Shown here: positions 38,452 to 46,858 of the stretch, piece by piece
Layout: each line of letters starts with the position of its first letter
Position numbering within the stretch: the stretch's first letter is position 1
Translations under genes and position numbers: made by a program
DNA from: Bacteroidales bacterium
Lineage (GTDB): Bacteria > Bacteroidota > Bacteroidia > Bacteroidales > P3
Direction of reading: 5' to 3'
NCBI GenBank assembly: GCA_017480785.1
Contig: JAFURZ010000001.1
Span: 1-52,594, forward strand
DNA length: 52,594 nucleotides
Notes under the pieces: model-generated
The model's input: only the letters and a program-made list of their open reading frames with translations
Databases searched by the model: none
Told to the model about the DNA's origin: nothing

Positions 38452-38485
38452 AAATCTTTCCACTTTCAGTTTTCCACTTTCACCT
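38405..38485. repeat. 7-nt-period repeats at the aspS-menA junction
   Basis: Two tracts: TTGAAAR units (38405-38439) at the menA N-terminus, and an AGTGGAA/AACTGAA-type tract on the minus strand (38457-38485) forming the last codons of aspS (IKVKVEN). Confidence 0.8.
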
Positions 38486-40223
38486 TAATGCAGAGCTCAT
38501 CCAGCTGTTCCTGGCTGATGGGCGAGGGCGACTGGCTCATCACGTCGCGGCCCGAGTTGTTCTTCGGGAAGGCGATGAAGTCGCGAATGCTGTCGGCGCC
38601 GGCGAAGATGGAGCACAGGCGGTCGAAGCCGAAGGCCAGACCGGCATGTGGCGGCGCACCGTAGGTGAAGGCGTCCATGAGGAAGCCGAACTGCGCGGCA
38701 GCGCTCTCGTCGGTGAAGCCCAGGGTGTGGAACATCTTGTTCTGCAGCACGCGGTCGTGGATACGGATGGAACCGCCACCCACCTCGGTGCCGTTCATCA
38801 CGATGTCGTAGGCGTTGGCGCGGATGTCGCCCCAGCGGCTGGGGTCGTCCAGCAGGGCCTCGTCCTCGGGCTTGGGGGCCGTGAAGGGGTGGTGCATGGC
38901 GTAGTAGCGCTGCGTCTCGTCGTCCCACTCCAGCAGCGGGAAGTCGATGACCCAGAGGGGTGCGAACTTCTGCGGGTCGCGCAGACCGAGCTGCTGGCCC
39001 ATCTCGAGGCGCAGGGCACAGAGCTGGGTGCGCGTCTTCATGGCAGGGCCGCAGAGCAGGAGCATCAGGTCGCCGGGATTGGCACCCATCTTGTCGGCAA
39101 CGGCCTTCAGCGCCTCGGCGTCGTAGAACTTATCCACCGAGCTCTTGAACGTACCGTCGGCGTTGTATTTGATATAGACCATGCCGCCGGCACCCACCTG
39201 CGGCCGCTTGACGAAGTCGGTCAGCGCGTCGAGCTGCTTGCGGGTGTACTCGGCACAGCCGGGGGCCACGATGCCCACTACCAGCTCGCTGCCGTCGAAG
39301 AGGCCGAAACCGTGGCCTTTCACCACGTCGGTCACCTCCTTGAACTCCATGCCGAAGCGGATATCGGGCTTATCGGAGCCGTAGAGGCGCATGGCGTCGT
39401 GCCAGGTCATGCGGGGGAACTTGTCGAACTCGATGCCCTTCATCTCCTTGAAGAGATGCTTGGCCAGGCCCTCGAACATATTGAGTACGTCCTCCTGATG
39501 CACGAACGACATCTCGCAGTCAATCTGCGTGAACTCCGGCTGACGGTCGGCGCGCAGGTCCTCGTCGCGGAAGCAACGCACAATCTGGAAGTAGCGGTCC
39601 ATGCCGGCCACCATCAGCAGCTGCTTGTACTGCTGCGGACTCTGCGGCAGGGCGTAGAACTCGCCGGGATTCATGCGGCTGGGCACCACGAAGTCGCGCG
39701 CTCCCTCGGGGGTGCTCTTGATGAGCATGGGGGTCTCTATCTCGAGGAAATCGCGGTCGGAGAGGTAGTTGCGCACCAGCATGGCCATACGGTGGCGCAT
39801 CTCGAGGTTGCGGCGCACCGGGTTGCGGCGGATGTCAAGGTAGCGGTAGCGCATGCGCAGGTCGTCGCCGCCATCGCTCTGGTCCTCGATGGTGAAGGGG
39901 GGCGTCTTGGCCTCGTTGAGGACGGTCAGCTCAGCCACCTCAATCTCAATCTCTCCCGTAGGTATCTTGGTGTTCTTCGAGCTGCGCTCGATGACCGAGC
40001 CGGTCACCTGGATGACGTATTCGCGGCCCAGCCGGCGGGCCTGCTCACAGAGGGGGGCATTGGTTTCCATGTTGAAAGCCAACTGCGTGATGCCGTAGCG
40101 GTCGCGAAGGTCGACGAAGGTCATGCCGCCCAGGTCGCGCGAACGTTGCACCCATCCGGCGAGGGTCACTGTCTGTCCCACATTGGCAAGCCTCAGCTCG
40201 CCACAAGTATTTGTCCTATACAT
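38466..40223 (-). CDS. aspS: Aspartyl-tRNA synthetase
   Basis: A 585-residue class II synthetase of bacterial type. OB-fold anticodon domain ([23 protein letters not shown]), motif 2 [21 protein letters not shown] insertion domain and motif 3 [15 protein letters not shown]. The last residues come from a 7-nt-period repeat. menA follows directly; aspS-menA-menG look like one transcript from 40258-40265. Confidence 0.97.
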   Translation of the reverse strand: MYRTNTCGELRLANVGQTVTLAGWVQRSRDLGGMTFVDLRDRYGITQLAFNMETNAPLCEQARRLGREYVIQVTGSVIERSSKNTKIPTGEIEIEVAELTVLNEAKTPPFTIEDQSDGGDDLRMRYRYLDIRRNPVRRNLEMRHRMAMLVRNYLSDRDFLEIETPMLIKSTPEGARDFVVPSRMNPGEFYALPQSPQQYKQLLMVAGMDRYFQIVRCFRDEDLRADRQPEFTQIDCEMSFVHQEDVLNMFEGLAKHLFKEMKGIEFDKFPRMTWHDAMRLYGSDKPDIRFGMEFKEVTDVVKGHGFGLFDGSELVVGIVAPGCAEYTRKQLDALTDFVKRPQVGAGGMVYIKYNADGTFKSSVDKFYDAEALKAVADKMGANPGDLMLLLCGPAMKTRTQLCALRLEMGQQLGLRDPQKFAPLWVIDFPLLEWDDETQRYYAMHHPFTAPKPEDEALLDDPSRWGDIRANAYDIVMNGTEVGGGSIRIHDRVLQNKMFHTLGFTDESAAAQFGFLMDAFTYGAPPHAGLAFGFDRLCSIFAGADSIRDFIAFPKNNSGRDVMSQSPSPISQEQLDELCIKVKVEN

Positions 40224-40257
40224 AATTAATAATATTATCTCATAATAATACAGCCTG

Positions 40258-40265
40258 CAAAGTTA
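40258..40265 (-). promoter_or_regulatory. -7 promoter box of aspS-menA-menG
   Basis: Minus strand TAACTTTG, 34 nt before the ATG; no exact -33 TTTG found. Confidence 0.6.
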
Positions 40266-40350
40266 CAAAAAATGTTTCACTTGACCGCACACTTGGTGAA
40301 AACAAACCGAAAAAAAGTGCTCCGAGACGCCAACCAAAGGCCAGATTCGG

Positions 40351-40418
40351 ACCATCGACTTACCAAGAACTTACCATCGACTTACCAAGGACTTACCACC
40401 GACTACCACGGTGGTAGT
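40351..40418. repeat. Array of 11-nt units ending in a palindrome
   Basis: Units ACCATCGACTT, ACCAAGAACTT, ACCATCGACTT, ACCAAGGACTT, ACCACCGACTA stand head to tail from 40351 to 40405, followed by the palindrome ACTACCAC-G-GTGGTAGT (about 40402-40418). The units alternate in positions 5-8. It lies between the SirTM gene end and the aspS promoter. Confidence 0.85.
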
Positions 40419-40495
40419 ACAAAAGGTGCATAAAGACCTAATGGTCAACGATATGCAAATGATGAGCAATCGAGCATTATGGAACAACCCCTATA

Positions 40496-41344
40496 TTACA
40501 GTCGCTCAAGGAGTTCCCCGACGTCCTCGGTGAAGGCCATGAAGCGGCCGTCGAGGCCTTCGAGCGACGCGTCGGGATGGTCGCGGTTGAAGCGCACCAA
40601 AGCGGTCTGCGGGAAATTGAGCGCCATGTGCTCGAAGGGGAAGCGGATGATGCCGGGCGTGTTGAAGCCGATGCCGAACTCCAGCAACAGCAGACGGTCC
40701 TCGTGGTGGTCGCGCACAAACCGGTGGTAGCGGTCGGCCTGCTGGTGCCAGTGCTCGTCCTCGACGAAGGTGTCGTCACAGCGCAGGTTGGGCGCCAGCA
40801 GTTCGTGGGTCTTGGGGTGCAGGGGGATGAGGCGGCTGGGGATTCGGCAGTCCTTGGTCTCGGCCATGGCCTCGTGCACCCACTCCTCGCAATAATACAG
40901 CTCCTTGTTGTCACCGCTGCGGCTCTGCAGGTAAGCGTAGTCGCCCTGCGTGGCGAAGATGCGGTCGCGGTCGAAGCCCGAGAGCTCGAACTGTCCGTCG
41001 GTGTTGGTGGTGACGACGAACCACTCCTTGCCCTCGACCACCCGCAGCAGGCGGCGGTAGAGCGCGGTGCCACCCGTGCGGAAGCGCGAGAACCAGATGT
41101 GGCGCGCCCAGTAGGCCCACTTCTCCTCCTCGGTGGCGAAGGGATAGAAGCTGGAGGTGTAGAGGTCGGTGATGCCGTAGCGCTCAATCCACGGGGCAAA
41201 CTCGCGGCGGAAGTCCTCGCCGGCATAGTCCAAGCCTGCGGCGGTACTCAGACCGCTACCGGCACCGATGAGGATGGCGTCGGCGTCGGCAATCAGCTTG
41301 CGCAGGGCGTCAATCCTTGCCGAGAAGTTCTCTGTAGATGTCAT
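40496..41344 (-). CDS. Class M sirtuin (SirTM), protein ADP-ribosyltransferase
   Basis: 282 residues with NAD-binding GAGSGLSTAAGLDYAGEDF, the family block YTSSFYPFATEEEKWAYWARHI, the TTNTDGQF motif and ATQGDYAY, in which Gln stands where deacetylating sirtuins have the catalytic His, and RCDDTFVEDEHWHQQADRY. These are SirTM hallmarks; characterised members ADP-ribosylate a lipoylated GcvH-like carrier. The usual zinc-ribbon cysteines are missing (IPLHPKTHELLAPNLR). Start ATG 41344, overlapping the macrodomain gene by 35 nt. No GcvH-L or lipoate ligase gene is near. Last gene of the operon. Confidence 0.88.
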   Translation of the reverse strand: MTSTENFSARIDALRKLIADADAILIGAGSGLSTAAGLDYAGEDFRREFAPWIERYGITDLYTSSFYPFATEEEKWAYWARHIWFSRFRTGGTALYRRLLRVVEGKEWFVVTTNTDGQFELSGFDRDRIFATQGDYAYLQSRSGDNKELYYCEEWVHEAMAETKDCRIPSRLIPLHPKTHELLAPNLRCDDTFVEDEHWHQQADRYHRFVRDHHEDRLLLLEFGIGFNTPGIIRFPFEHMALNFPQTALVRFNRDHPDASLEGLDGRFMAFTEDVGELLERL

Positions 41345-42095
41345 AGTCGATGTCTTTGAATACATTGAACACCACGCGTATCCTGGCCTCTCTACACACC
41401 TCGACTGCCACCTTGGCCGCTTCGCGGTTGGGGTAGCCGAAGACGCCGGTAGAGATGCAGCAGAAGGCAATGCTCCGGCAGCCGCCAGCTTCGGCCAGGC
41501 CGAGACAGTTGCGGTAGCAGTCGGCCAGCTGTTCGCGCTGCTTGGGTGTGGGGCGCCCGTCCTGCACGATGGGCCCGACGGTGTGGATGACGTAGCGGCA
41601 CGGCAGGTTGTAGGCCTTGGTGATGAGGGCTTCGCTGGTGAATGCCTCGCGGTAAGTCACGCCGTCCATCGTGTATTCGGGATGTACGGGCGGACACTCG
41701 GCACCGCTCATGGCCTCAGCACATTCGGCTCTCAGCTGTATGCCGGCGGCACTGTGGATGCAGTTGTCGATGCAGGCGTGCAGCGGGTGCCAGCACCCCA
41801 TCATCTGGCTGTTGGCGGCGTTGACGATGGCGTCGACCTTGAGTCGGGTGATGTCGCCCTGCCAGAGCATGACGTCGGGGTCAAGCTCCACTATGCCCTT
41901 TTCCTGCAGTTGCAGCTGCAGTTCGCGGTCCTGCGCGGCGAGGAACTCGTCGCTGGCAGGCCATGGCGGCCGTGTGTTCATCAGGGCGCGCATCAGGCGC
42001 TGCTTCTCCTTGAGGGTGCCTGGCATGGCGGTGTGCACCTCCTGCTCGCGCATCAGCACGCCGAGTATGTAGTCCAGGTTTTCTATACGGTTCAT
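41310..42095 (-). CDS. Zinc-dependent macrodomain protein (ADP-ribosyl hydrolase)
   Basis: 261 residues. After an N-terminal helical part the macrodomain begins at VMLWQGDITRLKVDAIVNAANSQM. GCWHPLHACIDN gives the Cys-His-Cys zinc ligands of the Zn-macro class, HSAAGIQLRAEC follows, and YNLPCRYVIHTVGPI and CCISTGVFGYPNREAA complete the fold. Family members paired with SirTM remove its ADP-ribose mark. ATG at 42095 overlaps the upstream TGA as ATGA; longer frames are spurious. The sequence encodes the likely eraser to the SirTM writer. Confidence 0.92.
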   Translation of the reverse strand: MNRIENLDYILGVLMREQEVHTAMPGTLKEKQRLMRALMNTRPPWPASDEFLAAQDRELQLQLQEKGIVELDPDVMLWQGDITRLKVDAIVNAANSQMMGCWHPLHACIDNCIHSAAGIQLRAECAEAMSGAECPPVHPEYTMDGVTYREAFTSEALITKAYNLPCRYVIHTVGPIVQDGRPTPKQREQLADCYRNCLGLAEAGGCRSIAFCCISTGVFGYPNREAAKVAVEVCREARIRVVFNVFKDIDYDIYRELLGKD

Positions 42096-43108
42096 TGCGG
42101 TCGGGATGTTTTTCCGGTGTCGGAATCCGCCCCGGTGCCGTGCTGCAGGCGCAGCAGCAGCGGCAGGTGGTCGCTCAGGCCACCCTCGTAGCGGGGGCCC
42201 TGATAGGTGCGCCGGGGGCGCTGACCCGGCTGGGTGGCTTCGTCGGTGAGCAGGTGGTCGAACTTCAGCAGTTTGAGTTTCCGCACCTGCCAGCGGTCGT
42301 CGGCCAGGAGGAACACCTGGTCGATGTAGCTCCAAAGGCCTTGGTACTTGTGGCTGCCCCAGTCGCGCGGCAGACGCTGGGTGAGCAGGCGTATGCCGTC
42401 AGGGCTGACGCTGTCGGTGCCGAAGCCCATGCCGTCGGTGAGGGCTGCCTCGTCGGCGGTGCTGTTCATGTCGCCCATGGCGATGACGGCGGCTTCGGGA
42501 TGGCGCGCATGGAGGTCGAGCATGAGACGCCGCAGGGTGCGGGCTATCTCCAGCCGGCGGGCGTCGGCCTCGTCGCCTCCCCTCTTCGAGGGCCAGTGGT
42601 TGAGCAGCAGGCACACGCTGTCGCCCGCCGCGGTGAGCCCTTCGACGACAAGGATGTCGCGCGTGAAAAAGTCGTTGGCGCTGTCGCTGACACACACACG
42701 ACGCGAGGTGGTGACGGTGAAGCGGTCGGTGCGGTAGATGAGGGCCACGTCGATGCCACGCCGGTCGGGCGAGTCGTAGTGCACATAGCGGTAAGGCACC
42801 TGTGCCAAGGGGGTACCCTGGCAGAGGCTGCGCAGCACGTAGTTGTTCTCCACCTCGGCCAAGCCCACCACATCGGGCAGGTCCATCATGGTGAGGGTCT
42901 TGTGTATGCCCTCCAGCTTGGCCCACATCTTGCGCTGCGTCCAGTGCAGGCCACCCTGCGGGGTGAACTCGTCATCGTTGGTCTTCGGGTCGTCGCGGGT
43001 GTCAAAGAGGTTCTCCACGTTCCACCAGGCGGCGGTGAACGTGGAGGACTCTTGCGATTGCGACGGGATGGTTACCATCATCATCAGTATGACGGCCAGC
43101 CGTCTCAC
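42092..43108 (-). CDS. Secreted endonuclease/exonuclease/phosphatase (EEP) family protein
   Basis: 338 residues with signal peptide MRRLAVILMMMVTIPSQSQ. EEP-fold motifs: WWNVENLFDTRDDP, VVGLAEVENNYVL, YDSPDRRGIDVALIYR, NHWPSKRGG, AVIAMGDMNSTADEAAL and LSDHLPLLLRL, covering the metal and His-Asp residues. Family members cut nucleic acids or phosphoesters. Start GTG at 43108 overlaps the previous stop as GTGA and gives a good signal peptide; an upstream extension is a shadow. It stands between the EF-hand membrane protein and the macrodomain. Being exported, it probably does not act on the same substrate as the ADP-ribosylation pair. Confidence 0.85.
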   Translation of the reverse strand: MRRLAVILMMMVTIPSQSQESSTFTAAWWNVENLFDTRDDPKTNDDEFTPQGGLHWTQRKMWAKLEGIHKTLTMMDLPDVVGLAEVENNYVLRSLCQGTPLAQVPYRYVHYDSPDRRGIDVALIYRTDRFTVTTSRRVCVSDSANDFFTRDILVVEGLTAAGDSVCLLLNHWPSKRGGDEADARRLEIARTLRRLMLDLHARHPEAAVIAMGDMNSTADEAALTDGMGFGTDSVSPDGIRLLTQRLPRDWGSHKYQGLWSYIDQVFLLADDRWQVRKLKLLKFDHLLTDEATQPGQRPRRTYQGPRYEGGLSDHLPLLLRLQHGTGADSDTGKTSRPQ

Positions 43109-45156
43109 TCGGCGGCAGGCGTTTCTTCGGCCACGGCCTCGACGGCAGCGGGGGCCTCTTCGACAACTACGGGCTCCTCGACCACCTCGGCCACCGGTTG
43201 TTTGACGGGCTTGGGCTGCCACACCCAGCGGTGGGCGGCCAACCTGAATATCAGAACGAAGGCCACGGCCAGTATGAGCAGCCAGCAGAGAATGCGGCGC
43301 CAGAGGGGCGTCTTCTTGTCGGCAAAGGGGTCGGCGGCCACCACCTTGGGATACTTGGCCATCGAGGTGAGGGTCTTGCCGAAGGTGGTGTTCACCTTCA
43401 CATCGCTGTTGATGGCCCATCCGTTGGCGTTGAGTACGGGCCCGAGGTTGCGCTTGCGCAGCTTGAGCCATGCCAGCAGCATCGAGGGGCCACTGATGAG
43501 GATGACGACGGCTGCCACCAGGAGGATGACGTTGTACCACTTGGCCGTGATGAATCCGCCCAGCATGCCCAAGGCGGCACCGATGGCGCCGAAGGCCAGG
43601 CCGATGGCGGCGAAGATACCGGCGAACTTGGCTATGTCGAACGGGGCGGCCTTCTTGTCGGCGGCGGCCGGAGCGGCGCCTTCGGCCGGGGCGGCGGTCA
43701 GGTTGGTGCTGGCCGTGTCGGCCTTGGCGGTCATCTCGTCGAACTGTTTGCTCTCCTTCTCGCTGGCACTCTTGGTTATCTTGTCGGTCACCCAGTTGCC
43801 GAACTTGCGGTAGGGGCTCCAGAAGGCCTGGCGCACGCTGATGGGGTTGTCGACAATCTTGGTGACGGTAGCGTCCCAGTCCTGCCCGCTGCGGTCATAG
43901 AAGATGGCGTTCTTGCCTTCATGCAGGCCGCCGACCTCGCCGTCGGTGAGGGCGGCCACGATGTCCATCTGGGCTCCGCCGCTCTTGGCCACGCAATGGC
44001 AGTAGATGAGGTACATGCCGCTCTTGCCGGCCGTGGCGGTGCTCTTGCCCATGTCGCTCACCTTGACGCAGAGGTCGCAGCAGCGCTGGTCGATATACAG
44101 CTTGCCGGCCTGGAAGACAGCCATCGACTTGTCGTCGCGGCGGTAGAAATCCTTGAACACAACATAGTTGTGCAGCAGGCGCACATAGTCGCGGCAGTAG
44201 CGCACGAGGCGTTCCACCGGCTCGAAGGCGGCGGCATGCTCGGCCACCTGCGCAGCGATAGCCTCGTTCATGGCGGTCACGCCGGCGGCTTTCCAAGCGG
44301 TGTAGGCGTCGACCTTGCCCACCACCTCGTTCCACTCCTCCTCACTCAGCGACTCCTTGCCCTGCCATTCGGGCACGGCGGCCACGAGGGTACCCATGGC
44401 ACCCTGCCAGGCGGGGTTGATGCCCGAGGCGAGGGGCAGCAGGCCCTCCTTGCTGGGACGCGCCAGGGGGTAGGTGCCAATCTCGTCGGCACTGGCCGAG
44501 AGGTCGTTGCCACTGATGGCGGCAATCTTGTCGACCTGCACGTCGAGCACCGGCGCGGCATCCTCGTCAAACTGCACCAGTCGGCAGCGCATGAACCAGT
44601 CGGCCACTTTGGCGCGCACGGCACCCACGGCGGCCTCGACGGCATCGCTGGTGTCGCCGTAGGGCGGCTCGTAGGGCTCGTCGGCGGCCTGGTAGCCTTC
44701 CTTGCACTTCTCCTCGTAGGTGGCCATATAGTCCATCACGTCTTTCAGCGCTATCGACTGCCTGTCGAGACCCAGGCTGCCGAGGATGAGACGGGCGGCG
44801 GCGAGCACCTCCTGCCCTTCAGGCGTGGTGTCGCAGATTTCGCTGAAGTCGACCGTGTCGGAACCGTCGAAGAGGTAGTCCATGTGGACCAGCACCTGCT
44901 TGAGCCACTGCGAGGCAGCCACAATCTCGTGCACCCGCAGCTTGCCGTCCTTGTCGGCGTCGAGGAGCGACAGCGTGCGCTCGTCGAACTCCAACCCCGT
45001 CACGGGGCAGCTGAGCACCGTCCAGAGCTTCTGGTCCAGCTCGTCCAGATGGGCGATGTCGTCGCCGTTTTCGATGTTCACGCGGGTGACGCCACCCACC
45101 GTGCTGAATTTCCACTCGTAACCATGCTTCGAGAGCAGTTTGTCAATCTTTGCCAT
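43105..45156 (-). CDS. EF-hand-containing membrane protein of unknown function
   Basis: 683 residues without signal peptide. A canonical EF-hand loop DADKDGKLRVHE at residues 66-77 (Asp 1,3,5 and Glu 12). A long, mostly helical middle follows, with CCDLC and YCHC cysteine clusters near residues 362 and 390. Hydrophobic segments lie at about 520-590 (AGIFAAIGLAFGAIGAALGM, WYNVILLVAAVVILISGP) and near 650-665 (LCWLLILAVAFVLIFRLAA), and a Glu/Val/Ala-rich tail ends the protein. I do not recognise the family. First gene of the four-gene operon. Confidence 0.8.
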   Translation of the reverse strand: MAKIDKLLSKHGYEWKFSTVGGVTRVNIENGDDIAHLDELDQKLWTVLSCPVTGLEFDERTLSLLDADKDGKLRVHEIVAASQWLKQVLVHMDYLFDGSDTVDFSEICDTTPEGQEVLAAARLILGSLGLDRQSIALKDVMDYMATYEEKCKEGYQAADEPYEPPYGDTSDAVEAAVGAVRAKVADWFMRCRLVQFDEDAAPVLDVQVDKIAAISGNDLSASADEIGTYPLARPSKEGLLPLASGINPAWQGAMGTLVAAVPEWQGKESLSEEEWNEVVGKVDAYTAWKAAGVTAMNEAIAAQVAEHAAAFEPVERLVRYCRDYVRLLHNYVVFKDFYRRDDKSMAVFQAGKLYIDQRCCDLCVKVSDMGKSTATAGKSGMYLIYCHCVAKSGGAQMDIVAALTDGEVGGLHEGKNAIFYDRSGQDWDATVTKIVDNPISVRQAFWSPYRKFGNWVTDKITKSASEKESKQFDEMTAKADTASTNLTAAPAEGAAPAAADKKAAPFDIAKFAGIFAAIGLAFGAIGAALGMLGGFITAKWYNVILLVAAVVILISGPSMLLAWLKLRKRNLGPVLNANGWAINSDVKVNTTFGKTLTSMAKYPKVVAADPFADKKTPLWRRILCWLLILAVAFVLIFRLAAHRWVWQPKPVKQPVAEVVEEPVVVEEAPAAVEAVAEETPAAE

Positions 45157-45236
45157 ATCGTTATGTTTTTTTAATTATCCTGTATCGTCTATCAATCAGC
45201 CACTTGAAGAGAAACTCCCTTTTAATGACAATTCTG

Positions 45237-45268
45237 CAAATATAAGAAACTATTTCGAGAGTACCAAA
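45237..45268 (-). promoter_or_regulatory. Promoter of the EF-hand/EEP/macrodomain/SirTM operon
   Basis: Minus strand TTTG (45268-45265), 20-nt spacer, TATATTTG (45244-45237), about 80 nt before the first ATG. Confidence 0.8.
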
Positions 45269-45308
45269 TAAAATTATTTCCATACTGGTTTACAATCAGT
45301 TAATCTCC

Positions 45309-45345
45309 GTTCTTTTACTTTTCTAAAAGAACAGTAAAAGAACAG
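45309..45345. repeat. Hairpin of 11-nt units CTGTTCTTTTA, copy B
   Basis: One partial forward unit GTTCTTTTA (45309-45317), loop CTTTTC, then two inverted units TAAAAGAACAG (45324-45334, 45335-45345). Copy A has the extra unit on the other arm. It lies 35 nt past the CapA-like gene stop. Confidence 0.85.
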
Positions 45346-45380
45346 CAATGGAACAATAATAAAATAAAGGAGATAAAGCC

Positions 45381-46508
45381 TTATCTTTCCACTTCCATCG
45401 CCTGGTAGAAACGGCGCTCGGGGATGAGCGGTTCCGAGGCCAGGCGGGCGCGTGTGTTGTCGCTGAAGCGGCGCAGGGCGGGCAGCAAGGCGGGCTCTAT
45501 CTGGTAGAGGTCGGGGTGCTCGACGGCGTCGGTCGAAGGGACGACATAGTATTGGTAGAGCGAGTCGACGGTGCCGCGGTGCACCCAGTAGGGCATGTAG
45601 GCCATGCGCTGGGCGGTGATGCGGCCGTCGTGCTTTTCAAGCTCGAGCTCAACCATGATGCCGCCGTCGCAGTTCACATCGCGCTGGTTGCTGACCAAGT
45701 TACCCATCGAGTAGACCACCGGCTCGGGGTAGTGGCCGTTGCCGGGGATGGCGTCATAGGTGAAGTCCTGCACCACGTGGGGATGGCCGCCGATGACGGC
45801 GCTGCAGCCGTGGTCGAGGAGCCAGCGGGCCGTCTGCCGCTGGTCGGCATTGGCGGTGGTCTGGTACTCGATACCCCAGTGGATGAGGGTAACGACGTAG
45901 TCGGCTCCGCGGGAGCGGGCTTCCTGCAGGTCGCGCAGCATGGCGACAGTGTCAATCATGTTCACCACCTGGGGCGGGTGCACCTCGATGCCGTTGGTGC
46001 CATAGGTATAGCAGAGCAGTGCCAGGCGGATGCCGCAACGGTCGACCATCAGGGGATGCTCCGCGCGTCGACCGGCACTGTCGCGATAGGTGCCCAGGTG
46101 GGGTATACCGAGGGCGTCGAGCGAGTCGAGGGTGCGCTGCAGCCCCGCGGGGCCGCGGTCCATGCAGTGGTTGTTGGCGGTGGTGAGGATGTCGAAGCCT
46201 GCCTCGCTGGCGGCAGCGGCCAGGGCGGCGGGCGACGAGAACTGGGGGTAGCCGGTGTAGGGCGGGCCGGCCAGGGTCACCTCGAGGTTGGCGATGGCCA
46301 GGTCGGCGCTCTGTATGTAGTCGCGCACATAGCGGAACGAGGGTTCGTAGTCGTAGCCTCCACCGGGCAGTCGCGCCGCGTTGATTTGCGGGCCGTGGCC
46401 CATGATGTCGCCGGCAAAGACGATGCGCAGGCTGCCGCTGTCGGTCTGGCCGCGGCCGACGGCAGGTGCCAGCATCAACAGGAGCAGCAATGGCAGCAGT
46501 CGGTTCAT
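45381..46508 (-). CDS. CapA-family (poly-gamma-glutamate synthesis-like) protein
   Basis: 375 residues with signal peptide MNRLLPLLLLLMLAPAVGRG. The metallophosphatase-like PGA_cap domain shows FAGDIMGHGPQINAA, LAIANLEVTLAG, GFDILTTANNHCMDRG, VVTLIHWGIEYQ and VIGGHPHVVQDF with the metal-binding Asp, Asn and His. Members are linked to polyglutamate capsules, but many have other roles; no pgsB/C gene is present. ATG at 46508 overlaps the upstream stop as ATGA. Confidence 0.88.
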   Translation of the reverse strand: MNRLLPLLLLLMLAPAVGRGQTDSGSLRIVFAGDIMGHGPQINAARLPGGGYDYEPSFRYVRDYIQSADLAIANLEVTLAGPPYTGYPQFSSPAALAAAASEAGFDILTTANNHCMDRGPAGLQRTLDSLDALGIPHLGTYRDSAGRRAEHPLMVDRCGIRLALLCYTYGTNGIEVHPPQVVNMIDTVAMLRDLQEARSRGADYVVTLIHWGIEYQTTANADQRQTARWLLDHGCSAVIGGHPHVVQDFTYDAIPGNGHYPEPVVYSMGNLVSNQRDVNCDGGIMVELELEKHDGRITAQRMAYMPYWVHRGTVDSLYQYYVVPSTDAVEHPDLYQIEPALLPALRRFSDNTRARLASEPLIPERRFYQAMEVER

Positions 46509-46852
46509 TCCGGGCAGAGGAGGAAAAGCTCGTAATGATGGTCGTAGCGGCCGCCACCAAGGCTGTGGCCCCACTTCCAATTCTCAGGACTGAGCGTCAC
46601 CTCGCGGGTTTCCGACAGACGGTCGACGGGGTTGAAGTAGTTGGTGTACTTCAGCGTGATGCAGTCCTCGCCGATAGTCTTGCAGTAGATGGCCGGGTAG
46701 CCGTTACGGGAGCGGTCCCACTGCACCTCTTCGCCCTCGCGCAGGTTGGCCACAGGGCAGAAGAACTCGCTGTAGCCGCTCACGTCGTTGCAGAGCGAGT
46801 CCTCGCCTTCGTACGATTCTTTGTACTTCAATACGTATTTGCTCCAGTCCAT
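46505..46852 (-). CDS. Small protein of unknown function
   Basis: 115 residues, no signal peptide, rich in Tyr and acidic residues (MDWSKYVLKYKESYEGEDSL start, WKWGHSLGGGRYDHHYELFL near the end). Not recognised. It is placed 6 nt after ackA and overlaps the CapA-like gene start by 4 nt, so it is co-translated with it. Confidence 0.75.
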   Translation of the reverse strand: MDWSKYVLKYKESYEGEDSLCNDVSGYSEFFCPVANLREGEEVQWDRSRNGYPAIYCKTIGEDCITLKYTNYFNPVDRLSETREVTLSPENWKWGHSLGGGRYDHHYELFLLCPE

Positions 46853-46858
46853 GGCTTC

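Noticed and set aside
40224-40495. CRISPR array at the 11-nt repeats
   Set aside because: Units are far too short, have no spacers and no cas genes are near.
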